From the NCBI GenBank assembly GCA_007120685.1, contig SKNG01000166.1, positions 1 through 13,791 of the forward strand: a stretch of DNA of 13,791 nt. The letters run 5' to 3'. Of this stretch, positions 1 to 7,809 are shown piece after piece. The stretch's first letter is position 1; each line of letters begins with the position of its first letter. The position numbers and the translations under genes are program-made. The stretch is from Paracoccaceae bacterium. Its GTDB lineage: Bacteria; Pseudomonadota; Alphaproteobacteria; Rhodobacterales; Rhodobacteraceae. The notes beneath the pieces are model-generated. The model made no database searches, had not been told where the DNA came from, and worked only from the letters and a program-made list of their open reading frames with translations.

Positions 1-437
1 AGCGTGAAATAGGCCTGCCCCAGCCAGACCGCCCAGCGGTGGCGGCGGTGAATCAGGTCATGCGCGGCGACCATGCCCACCTGCCCCAGGATCAGCCCGA
101 AGGCGAAGAAGGTAACGATCCATTGCAGGCCCAGGGGCATGTTGGCCAGCACCCAGACCGCCATCGCCATCAGCGGAAACAGCACCATGGCCAGCACTGC
201 GGTCAGGGTCAGGCCGCTGTCCGGCCCCTCGCCCACTTCTGGCTCCGGCGCCTCGGGGATCAGCCGGTCCATCGCCGGCGCCAGCAGGATCATCCACATC
301 AGCGCGGGCCAGAACCATAGCGGATCATGGAAGCCGCCCAGTGTCAGCAGCGCGACCGGCGACAGGCACAGGAACGCTGTCAGCAGCCCGCCGACGCGGT
401 GGCTCATGTCCCGGCTGATCGATTGCGCGACGCTCAT
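1..437 (-). CDS. AlkB/fatty-acid-desaturase-like di-iron membrane enzyme, 3' part cut by window edge
   Basis: This reading frame opens at an ATG at 435-437 and runs off the left edge; 145 residues are visible. A GAGGG-type ribosome site lies about 8 nt upstream of the ATG. The visible part has hydrophobic segments near residues 16-34, 40-55, 77-99 and 103-123. The first histidine box follows: H126-D-L-I-H130-R-R-H133. This resembles the HE[L]xHK box of alkane 1-monooxygenase (AlkB) and related membrane di-iron hydroxylases and desaturases, which bind two irons through eight or nine histidines and oxidise alkyl or acyl chains at the inner membrane. The remaining His boxes would lie outside the window, so substrate (alkane, fatty acid or other lipid) cannot be decided. 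The gene is divergent from ftsY with a 113-bp gap. The family assignment rests on one His box plus topology; the existence of the CDS is well supported by its uninterrupted frame and codon use. Confidence 0.75.
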   Translation of the reverse strand, partial: MSVAQSISRDMSHRVGGLLTAFLCLSPVALLTLGGFHDPLWFWPALMWMILLAPAMDRLIPEAPEPEVGEGPDSGLTLTAVLAMVLFPLMAMAVWVLANMPLGLQWIVTFFAFGLILGQVGMVAAHDLIHRRHRWAVWLGQAYFT

Positions 438-462
438 TGCCCTGCCCTCGGTTGTTTTCACC

Positions 463-477
463 CTGCCATGATGGCAG
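463..477. promoter_or_regulatory. 15-bp inverted repeat in divergent alkB-like/ftsY spacer, operator candidate
   Basis: The sequence CTGCCATGATGGCAG has perfect 7-bp arms around a single central G. It lies 25 bp upstream of the AlkB-like start codon and 73 bp upstream of the ftsY ATG. Its size and symmetry suit a dimeric transcription-factor site, for example of a regulator of the oxygenase gene. No convincing -35/-10 pair could be placed beside it, so the regulatory role is inference. Confidence 0.35.
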
Positions 478-550
478 CGGTCTTTCCATATTCCTTCGGC
501 TGCATTAGGGCAGGAAGGTGACAAAACGACGCCGAAAAGGGCTGCCTGCG

Positions 551-1676
<1,126 letters not shown>

Positions 1677-1684
<8 letters not shown>

Positions 1685-2261
1685 CGATCTTCCGGGCGTG
1701 CTGGGCAGCTTCAACGTTTTCCTGGACACGACGCTGCTGGTGTCGATCGTCGCGGTGGTCTGGACCTTTGCGCGGCGGTTGGCGCAGGAAGCCTATTTCC
1801 TTCTGTCGATCCGGACCCAGGAAATCACCTTCCAGCTGGAACCGCATGACAACATTCCGGCCGGCATCGACAGCCTGAACTACCTCTTCATTCGCTACGG
1901 CAACGACACCTACATGCAGTGGCTGGCCAGCGACCAGGACCGCCATCACGGCCGCTTGCGCAACAAGATCGTCTGCGTCACCCGGAAGATGCCCGCACCG
2001 GGCGCGCCGATCACCGTCAGGATGCGGGTCCACAAGCGACTGGGCACGCAGTTCAAGTTCTTTGTCGATGTGACCGGCGACCCTGAACCGGTGCGCGACT
2101 ATCTGGAAGCGCATGCCTCGATCAGCGACGTGTCCTGCAAGCAGATCCCGGGCAGCGGAAACGGCAAGCCCGCCCGACACCGCCTGTTTTTCCTGCTCGA
2201 CCGTCTGGACAGCGTGAAGACCATCGAGGGTTTCTCCAACAATTTCGTCTATCCGGTCTGA
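1677..2261 (+). CDS. Hypothetical membrane-anchored protein coupled to ftsY
   Basis: The 194-residue product is not recognised. One hydrophobic segment at about residues 17-33 (DTTLLVSIVAVVWTF) is followed by positive charges (R33, R34), predicting a single anchor with the bulk probably cytoplasmic by the positive-inside rule. The remainder is soluble, mixed alpha/beta in character, with only two cysteines (C100, C154) and no catalytic motif I can name. Its ATG (1677-1679) lies inside the end of ftsY, an 8-bp overlap ending in the ftsY TGA, so it is probably translated by coupling and belongs to the ftsY operon. Codon use is uniformly GC-rich in the third position, as in neighbouring genes, supporting a real gene. 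A role near the membrane-targeting machinery can only be guessed from location; the pairing may simply be local gene order. Confidence 0.85.
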
Positions 2262-2656
2262 GCCATGGCCGGCCGGCAGATCGTCCTGGCAGCGCGGTGC
2301 GTGGCGCTGGCGGGTCGGTCTGGGGCGGCGGCCTTCGCTGTCGTGCATGCCGCCTTCGCGCATGGCAGATGCGCCGCTCCCGTTCTGGCGCTTCCGCGCC
2401 ACCATCGGTGCCGGCAAGGGGCTGATGGTCGCCCCTTGCCCGCTGCTCCCCGCAACAGGTTGTTCGTCATGCTTCGACCGGAAACGTCAGGATACCTTGC
2501 GATGATTCCGGCGTGGTGGGGCGCCGCGCCAGGCAAGACCTGCCGCGCCGAGCGCCGGACATCCGCCGCACGATAGGGCAAGAAAGACAAGAGGCGGGTA
2601 AATGAAGGCGAGACCCTCGCAACATGCCAAAGGCGCTGACAGATTGCAGCCCGCCC
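2262..2656. other. Gene-free stretch between convergent ftsY and flagellar operons
   Basis: No convincing gene is seen in these 395 bases. A 103-codon frame at 2265-2576 (+), starting 3 nt after the preceding stop, has plausible codon bias for about 35 codons but then loses it, contains many Arg, Cys and His residues and resembles no family known to me. Opposite-strand frames overlapping here are no better. Several short hairpins are present: arms at 2358-2363/2369-2374 (GCGCAT, 5-nt loop) and at 2386-2391/2396-2401 (TGGCGC, TTCC loop), then the stronger 10-bp hairpin listed separately. Six-bp arms are expected by chance at this GC content. The stretch could hold terminators for both operons, a decayed gene or an untranslated RNA. 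Confidence 0.6.
2413..2440. terminator. 10-bp perfect stem-loop, possible terminator
   Basis: The arms GGCAAGGGGC (2413-2422) and GCCCCTTGCC (2431-2440) pair perfectly around an 8-nt loop. The hairpin lies about 150 bp past the stop of the 194-aa gene and 216 bp past the stop of flgI on the other strand. There is no T-run on either side, so if it terminates transcription it is not a classical intrinsic terminator; it may instead protect a 3' end from nucleases. Confidence 0.35.
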
Positions 2657-3913
2657 TTATCGCACCACCAGTTCCGCGTGCAGGGCACCGGCCGCGTTGA
2701 TCGTGTTCAGGATGTCGATCATGTCACGCGGCCCCACGCCCAGGGCGTTCAACCCGGCCACGACCTCCGCCAGCGAGGTGCCCGCCGGCACTTCCGCCAG
2801 CCCGGTCCCCGTTCTCGGCTCGATCTCGGCCTGGGTGCGCGGCACCACCACCGTTTCGCCGGGTGAAAACGGGTTCGGCTGCACCACCAGCGGCGCTTCC
2901 TCGACCCGAAGCGTCAACCCGCCCTGGGCAACCGCGACCCGGCTGATACGCACATCCTCGCCCATCACGATCGTACCCGAGCGCTGGTCGATGACCACCC
3001 GCGCACGGCGCCCCGGCGCCACCAGCAGGTTCTCGATGCGCCCCAGCGCATGGGCAGGCGAGGGCTGACGCGTCGCCGCGATATCCAGCACCACTGTTCC
3101 GGCATCCTGCATGGTGGCCACGGCACGGCCGAAATGGGCGTTGACCGCCTGTTCGATGCGCAACGCCGTGGTGAAATCGGCCTCGCGCAGGGCCAGCCGC
3201 ACCTGACGCAATGAGGACAGTTGAAAATCGACCTCGCGTTCCACGCGCGCGCCGCCCGGGATCGACCCCGAGGTGGGCACGCCCTGGACCACCTGCGCCG
3301 CCTCGCCCCGCGCGGCGACCCCGCCGGCGATCACGGCGCCCTGCGCGACCGCATAGATCTGCCCGTCGGCGCCGTTGAGCGGGGTCATCACCAGCGTCCC
3401 GCCCAGCAGGCTCGAGGCATCCCCGATCGCCGAGACCGTCACATCGATGCGCGACCCGGTGCGCGCGAAGGGGGGCAGCGCGGCGGTGACAAGCACCGCC
3501 GCCACATTCCGGGGCCTGAACTGCTCGCCCGTGACATTGACACCGAGCCGTTCCAGGATGCCGGTCATGATGTCTTCGGTGAAGGGGGCGTTCCGGATCC
3601 CGTCGCCGGTGCCGTCGAGCCCGACAATAAGCCCGTAGCCGACAAGATCGTTCCCGCGCACGCCATCGAACTCCACGAGGTCCTTGAGCCGGACCTGGGC
3701 CGACGCGGCGCTCGGCAGGACGAAGGCGAGCAGAAGCAGGCCAAGCACCGAACGACGCAGCCACGCCGCGCGCCTAGCCTGGCCAATCGCCCGGCCGAAC
3801 GCGCATGCCGCGCCAATCACGGCGTGCAGCGCGACAACAGGCGCGCGGCGCGGCGCCAGACAGATATCGCCGCCCCTGCTCGCCCGGGCTGGCTGAAGCG
3901 CAGGATCGCTCAT
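2657..3913 (-). CDS. flgI: FlgI, flagellar P-ring protein
   Basis: FlgI forms the P ring around the flagellar rod in the periplasm or peptidoglycan layer. The 418-residue product has the family's sequence: QVRLKDLVEFDGVRGNDLVGYGLIVGLDGTGD right after the signal peptide, ILERLGVNV, GGTLVMTPL, RISRVAVAQGGLTLRV, and the C-terminal GVGPRDMIDILNTINAAGALHAELVVR. The hydrophobic signal core is at about residues 55-67 with an A-S-A cleavage site after residue 72, giving a mature protein of about 346 residues, normal for FlgI. The 50-odd residues before the signal core are unusual. The ATG at 3911-3913 overlaps the flgL stop by 4 bp (ATGA) and has GGAG at 3922-3925, 8 nt upstream, so this start is the best supported. 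A GTG at 3818-3820 would give a 41-residue signal peptide but lacks a ribosome site. It is the last gene of the motB-flgE-flgK-flgL-flgI block. Confidence 0.96.
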   Translation of the reverse strand: MSDPALQPARASRGGDICLAPRRAPVVALHAVIGAACAFGRAIGQARRAAWLRRSVLGLLLLAFVLPSAASAQVRLKDLVEFDGVRGNDLVGYGLIVGLDGTGDGIRNAPFTEDIMTGILERLGVNVTGEQFRPRNVAAVLVTAALPPFARTGSRIDVTVSAIGDASSLLGGTLVMTPLNGADGQIYAVAQGAVIAGGVAARGEAAQVVQGVPTSGSIPGGARVEREVDFQLSSLRQVRLALREADFTTALRIEQAVNAHFGRAVATMQDAGTVVLDIAATRQPSPAHALGRIENLLVAPGRRARVVIDQRSGTIVMGEDVRISRVAVAQGGLTLRVEEAPLVVQPNPFSPGETVVVPRTQAEIEPRTGTGLAEVPAGTSLAEVVAGLNALGVGPRDMIDILNTINAAGALHAELVVR

Positions 3914-4920
3914 CGCAGGTACTCCGTCAGCGAAAGCCGGGACACGCGCGCGGTAACGGCATAGAGTGTTTCCAGCGCCACACGCTTTTCCTCCAGCCGC
4001 GTGGCGGCGTCAAAGGGATCAACGCCGACAAGCGCCTCGCGCGCCAAGACAAGCGCATCCGCTTCCGCATCATTCCGGACCAGCCCGCGCGCCACCTCGG
4101 CCTGGCCAAAGCCCGTCCGGGCTGCCAGAGCGGTCATCGGTGCCTGACCGGCGAGCAGCGTATCGGCCGCCCGGGTGGCAAGTGCGCGTCGCTCGCCAGG
4201 GTCGGTCACATCGCTCTGCGCTCCCAGAAGTGCCGCCATGGTCAGACCCTTCAGTTGATGCCGCAAGGCGGGGTCGGCGGCCGTCGGCAGCGCGGCCGAT
4301 GGCACCGTGCCTTCCTGCCCCAGCGCCGAGACGGGCGCGCCGCCAGCGTAGAGTTGCGTCTCGAAGCCGCCGAGCGGGTCGTGGAAGAACGTCTCCAGCG
4401 CGGCGGCGACCGCATTCGCCGTCGTCAGACCGGCGACCGTGTCGCGCGCCGCGGCAAGGATGGTGTCGGCAGGCGGCAGCGGCGGTGTGTCGGTCCGGTT
4501 GCCGGCAAACAGATGCTGCCCGCCGACAGCCTGGCGTAGCAGCCCGGTCATGTCGGCCAGGGCGTCGCGGCCGTATTGCCCGGCGAGCGCGTCGGTGCCG
4601 GGGATCGACCAGGCAAGCGTGGCCTGGCGCAACTGTTTCGAGAGCCCGGCGTGGCGTTCCCGCAGCGAATCGAGGCCGTTCTGAACCGCTTGAAGCCGCG
4701 TCTCGGCCTGAAGCAGACCGCGTCGCTCTGCCTCCAGGCGGGGCGTTCGGCTCTCGATCGCCGCCAGCGGCGCCATGTCGCCCCGAAGATGGCGTTGCGG
4801 CGCGGGGACGCGTCCGGTGGTCAGGGCTTCGAGGTGATGCGCGAGTGCCCGTCGCATCTCGCCGCCGCGGCTCTGCAACCCTTGCGTCACGGCGGACATG
4901 CTGAACGATACGGGTCCCAT
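3910..4920 (-). CDS. flgL: FlgL-type hook-filament junction protein (HAP3)
   Basis: FlgL is the second junction protein between hook and flagellin filament, exported by the flagellar type III system without a cleaved signal peptide. The 336-residue product has the flagellin/FlgL layout: a coiled N-terminal helix region (residues 1-110, rich in A, L, R and Q), a variable middle with the characteristic LFAGNRTDTPPLPP (near 145), and the C-terminal helix DPFDAATRLEEKRVALETLYAVTARVSRLSLTEYLR. The length is close to that of the family (about 300-340). The start ATG lies one base after the flgK stop (TGAcATG) and the stop overlaps the flgI start, so it is tightly coupled on both sides. A GGAG-type site lies 8 nt upstream, inside flgK. 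The sequence is divergent from enterobacterial FlgL, and homologues are sometimes annotated simply as flagellin-domain proteins; position next to flgK supports FlgL. Confidence 0.9.
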   Translation of the reverse strand: MGPVSFSMSAVTQGLQSRGGEMRRALAHHLEALTTGRVPAPQRHLRGDMAPLAAIESRTPRLEAERRGLLQAETRLQAVQNGLDSLRERHAGLSKQLRQATLAWSIPGTDALAGQYGRDALADMTGLLRQAVGGQHLFAGNRTDTPPLPPADTILAAARDTVAGLTTANAVAAALETFFHDPLGGFETQLYAGGAPVSALGQEGTVPSAALPTAADPALRHQLKGLTMAALLGAQSDVTDPGERRALATRAADTLLAGQAPMTALAARTGFGQAEVARGLVRNDAEADALVLAREALVGVDPFDAATRLEEKRVALETLYAVTARVSRLSLTEYLR

Positions 4921-4921
4921 G

Positions 4922-6361
4922 TCAAATCTCCATCAGTCGGCGCAGCAGATCGTCGGTAACCTGCAGGACGCGGGCATTGGCCGCATAAGCCTTTTCCAGC
5001 TTCAGCAGCTGTTGAAGCTCGGTATCGGTATCGACCCCTTCGGCGCGCATGGCAGAGCGGAGCGCCTCCTGCCGACTGTCGGCCCGCGTGGCGGTCTCTT
5101 CTGCCCGTTGCCGCATCGTGCTCAGATCGCCCGCGGCATGCGCCACCTGCGCGGCGAGGCTGCGTGCCGCACCGCCCGGTGTGGCCGCCAATGGCGCGTC
5201 GAGCGCGGCCAGCCAGCGCTGCAGCTGCGCCGGATCGCCCACCGGACCCGGCGCCGCCGCCCCCAGCCCGTCGCGCAGGCGCCAGAACTCGGCCGCCCCC
5301 TGCTGGCGGACAGCGGGGTCGAGGGCCAGCCGGCCTGCCAGACCAGGTGCCGCAGGCCCGGATAGGGCGCTGCCGTCATCGGAGAACAAGGCCGGCGCTC
5401 CGGCTGGCCGGCTGGGATCGACACCCGGTGCCTGAAACCGCGCGATCAACCCGGCTGCGAGGTCGTCGATACCGGACTGCAGCTGCGGCCCCTGCGCATC
5501 GCGCACCACGAAATGCGCGGCCAGACTGCCCCCGGCAAGGTGCCCCCAGGCGCCAGCCGAAACCGGCCGACCGTCGATTGACAGCCCCGAAAGCGTGCCG
5601 TCATCGATGCTGAGCGCCGCCGTCATCGCCGGCGCCGGCGAGAAACCGAGGCGCGCTGGCCGGACCCCGTCCAGCAGCATCTGCCCGCCCGCGGAATAGA
5701 GCGCGATCCGGCCATCCTGACGCGGCAACACCCGGAGCGGCACGATCTCGGACAGATCGGCGAGAACCCGGTCGCGCTGTTCGGCAAGATCGACCGCCAT
5801 CGGCTCCGACCCGCGGTGCTTCAGGATCTCGGCATTCAGCCGCGCCACATCCTGCAACCCGCTGTTGAGCCTGTCGACGTCCTGCGCGATGGCCCTGTCG
5901 GCCTGCTGGCGTTGGGTCTGGATCTGCGCCTCGATCTGGGCGAACCGGTCGACCACCGCCTCGGCCGCTGCAGCTGCCGCGCCAAGCCGGTAGTCGAGAT
6001 CCGGCCTGTCAGCCGCATCGACAAGCGCCGTTTCGAACGCCGCGAGACGGCCGATCATCCCATCCGGATCGCCCGGCAGGCCCAGGGCTTTCTCGATGCT
6101 GTCGAGAAATGCAGCCGCGGGTGCAGCGCCGGCGCTGTCGGAGACGGCCTGGCGCAAGAGGCCGGCCAGTGCCGGATCGTACTGGCGCGCCACCCCAGTC
6201 ACCCGCACACCACCCCCGCCGATCTGGCCGGAAAGGGTCAGGCGGCGAGGGGCATGGCCCTCGACCTGCGCATTGGCGATGTTGCCAGAGGCGGTGCCAA
6301 CCCCGCGGGACGATGCCTGCAAGCCGCTGAGCGCGATGTTCAATGCACTGGATAGGCTCAT
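4922..6361 (-). CDS. flgK: FlgK, hook-filament junction protein (HAP1)
   Basis: FlgK is the first junction protein on the hook tip. The 479-residue product begins MSLSSALNIALSGLQASSRGVGTASGNIANAQVEGHAPRRL, a divergent version of the axial-protein N-terminal signature (SGLxAxxxxLxxxSNNIANAxTxGY). It ends GVDTDTELQQLLKLEKAYAANARVLQVTDDLLRRLMEI, the matching C-terminal helix, in which E-L-Q-Q-L-L-K-L-E-K-A-Y-A-A-N-A-R is diagnostic. The middle (about 90-250) is a long helical region with LDSIEKALGLPGDPDG and LAEQRDRVLADLSEIVPLRV, both typical of FlgK. In the N-terminal motif the usual SNNIAN is SGNIAN. It lies 37 bp downstream of flgE and 1 bp upstream of flgL; a GGGGGT sequence a few nt before the ATG may serve as ribosome site. 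Confidence 0.94.
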   Translation of the reverse strand: MSLSSALNIALSGLQASSRGVGTASGNIANAQVEGHAPRRLTLSGQIGGGGVRVTGVARQYDPALAGLLRQAVSDSAGAAPAAAFLDSIEKALGLPGDPDGMIGRLAAFETALVDAADRPDLDYRLGAAAAAAEAVVDRFAQIEAQIQTQRQQADRAIAQDVDRLNSGLQDVARLNAEILKHRGSEPMAVDLAEQRDRVLADLSEIVPLRVLPRQDGRIALYSAGGQMLLDGVRPARLGFSPAPAMTAALSIDDGTLSGLSIDGRPVSAGAWGHLAGGSLAAHFVVRDAQGPQLQSGIDDLAAGLIARFQAPGVDPSRPAGAPALFSDDGSALSGPAAPGLAGRLALDPAVRQQGAAEFWRLRDGLGAAAPGPVGDPAQLQRWLAALDAPLAATPGGAARSLAAQVAHAAGDLSTMRQRAEETATRADSRQEALRSAMRAEGVDTDTELQQLLKLEKAYAANARVLQVTDDLLRRLMEI

Positions 6362-6398
6362 GATACCCCCGGATTGCTGTCATCGGCCATGGCGCCGA

Positions 6399-7715
6399 CT
6401 ATCGCTTCAAGTTCGTGGTTTCCTGCAACATCTCGTCCACGGTCTGGATGACCTTGGCATTAGAGGAATAGGCGCGCTGGGTCTGGATCATGCCGGTGAG
6501 TTCGGCCGCGACATCGGTGCCCGACCCTTCCAGCGCGTAGCCGACGACCTGTCCGGTGGGTCCGTCACCGGCATCCCAGAGAAACATCGGGCCACTGGTG
6601 GAAGAGACCCGATAAGCCTGATTGTCCAGCGCCTCCAACCCGTTGGGATTGGGCACATCGACCAGCGGCACGCGCGCGATGGTCCGGATCAGACCGGAGT
6701 CGTAGGTTGCCTGCACGTAGCCGTTCGCGTCCACCTCGACCCCGACCAGGGACTGGGTCGGCGCGCCGTCCCGTTCCACCGCGACAGGTTCGAACCGGCT
6801 GCCCATCTGCGACAGCGCGTCAGGTTCGCCTGGCCGTCCGAGGCTGATGTCGATTTCCTGCCCGTCGACTTCGACGCGCAGGATGCCGGTATCGGGGTCA
6901 TAGGCGCCGCCGGGCGCCCCCGGTGCCTGGGTTACCGACACAACCTGGCCCGCATCCGGCATGGAGTCGGAAAAGACCACATCATAGGCGCCAAGCACTG
7001 CATCGCCATCGGCCGGGTCGGTGATCTGAACCGCCCAGCTGTTCGACGCACCGGTCGCCGGCACCTCTGGCGTGAAGCTGATCTCCAGCCTTTCGGTGGT
7101 TCCGGTGGGGTTGTAGTATTCCAGGGAAAGCGTGCGCGCCGCGCCGTCGCTGCCCGCGCGGGTTTCGGTTGCCGGCAGGTTCACCCGCAAGCGCATCTCG
7201 GTCGTCGGTTCAGGCAGGAAACGATCCCGGTTCAGCTGGATCGGCTGCAGGGTGCCGATGGAGTCGCGCGGCGGCGTGCCGATGCTGCCATCCGAATCGG
7301 TCTGCCAGCCCAGCAGGACCATGCCGGTCTCATTGCGCAGGATCCCCTGACTGTCCGGCCGGAACGACCCTGTCGTCATCAGCATGAGCGGCATGTTCGC
7401 GCCGCCCCCTCGCAGCGCAGCCTGGCTGGTCACCGGCAGGAAACCGCGCCCGTTGACGGCCAGGTCGGTCGCGTTGTTGGTGGTGGTCAGCGCGCCGCGT
7501 TCGCCGATCATCCGCGTGGTTTCGGCCCGCACGCCGCCGGCCGTGTAGGCGCCCTGCCCGGTTCCGGTCAGCACCATGGAATGGAACGAGGTATTCAACC
7601 GCTTGTAGCCCGCCGTCCCGGTATTGGCGATATTGTCCGAGATCGCCGACAACCGGGTGGCATTGGCGTTCAACCCGCTGATGCTGGCATTGAAAGAGGA
7701 ATAAAGCGTCGACAT
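6399..7715 (-). CDS. flgE: FlgE, flagellar hook protein
   Basis: FlgE polymerises into the universal-joint hook and is exported by the flagellar type III apparatus. The 438-residue product starts MSTLYSSFNASISGLNANATRLSAISDNIANTGTAGYKR, the canonical axial-protein signature, and ends GSGTDVAAELTGMIQTQRAYSSNAKVIQTVDEMLQETTNLKR, the canonical C-terminal coiled helix. The central part carries hook D1/D2-type beta-rich sequence, e.g. RLRVNLPATETR and NGYVQATYDSG. I chose ATG 7713-7715 because the protein then starts at the signature and an AAAGGA site (7722-7727) lies 6 nt upstream; an in-frame ATG 13 codons earlier would add MAKAKSPGTKGPA and lacks this support. The gene lies 94 bp downstream of motB, the largest gap in the block, and that gap contains a CtrA-like box, so flgE may open its own transcript. 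Confidence 0.96.
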   Translation of the reverse strand: MSTLYSSFNASISGLNANATRLSAISDNIANTGTAGYKRLNTSFHSMVLTGTGQGAYTAGGVRAETTRMIGERGALTTTNNATDLAVNGRGFLPVTSQAALRGGGANMPLMLMTTGSFRPDSQGILRNETGMVLLGWQTDSDGSIGTPPRDSIGTLQPIQLNRDRFLPEPTTEMRLRVNLPATETRAGSDGAARTLSLEYYNPTGTTERLEISFTPEVPATGASNSWAVQITDPADGDAVLGAYDVVFSDSMPDAGQVVSVTQAPGAPGGAYDPDTGILRVEVDGQEIDISLGRPGEPDALSQMGSRFEPVAVERDGAPTQSLVGVEVDANGYVQATYDSGLIRTIARVPLVDVPNPNGLEALDNQAYRVSSTSGPMFLWDAGDGPTGQVVGYALEGSGTDVAAELTGMIQTQRAYSSNAKVIQTVDEMLQETTNLKR

Positions 7716-7721
7716 GGCGGG

Positions 7722-7727
7722 TCCTTT
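7722..7727 (-). promoter_or_regulatory. Ribosome binding site that decides the flgE start
   Basis: On the minus strand AAAGGA lies 6 nt before the ATG at 7713-7715. It supports MSTLYSSFNA as the N-terminus of FlgE over the longer in-frame start at 7754. Confidence 0.75.
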
Positions 7728-7769
7728 CGTGCCGGGGCTTTTGGCTTTCGCCACGTTGCACGAACGGTC

Positions 7770-7784
7770 TTAACGCGGGCCTAA
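7770..7784 (-). promoter_or_regulatory. CtrA-like box upstream of flgE
   Basis: On the minus strand the sequence is TTAG-GCCCGCG-TTAA, one mismatch from the CtrA consensus TTAA-N7-TTAA, in DNA otherwise poor in A and T. It ends 54 bp before the flgE start codon, inside the 94-bp motB-flgE gap. CtrA is known to control flagellar genes in Rhodobacterales (for example Rhodobacter capsulatus and the fla2 set of R. sphaeroides). The match is seen in the sequence; binding and direction of regulation are inferred. Confidence 0.5.
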
Positions 7785-7809
7785 TGGCGATCGTCTTCTG
7801 GCACCGGCT

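Noticed and set aside
518..550. GTG start for ftsY, 11 residues longer
   Set aside because: The purine run touches the GTG with no spacing, and FtsY proteins typically start as the ATG 551 product does.
2265..2576. 103-codon + strand frame after the 194-aa gene
   Set aside because: It starts 3 nt after the previous stop but has no ribosome site, fading codon bias and no family resemblance; kept only as a note in the spacer entry.
2249..2590. 113-codon - strand frame in the same spacer
   Set aside because: The composition is Arg/Ala/Cys-rich without motif, and it overlaps the end of the 194-aa gene.
6096..7784. 562-codon open frame on the + strand across flgE and flgK
   Set aside because: It is antisense to two well-identified flagellar genes, has low-complexity Arg/Gly/His-rich composition and no family resemblance; long antisense frames are common at this GC content.
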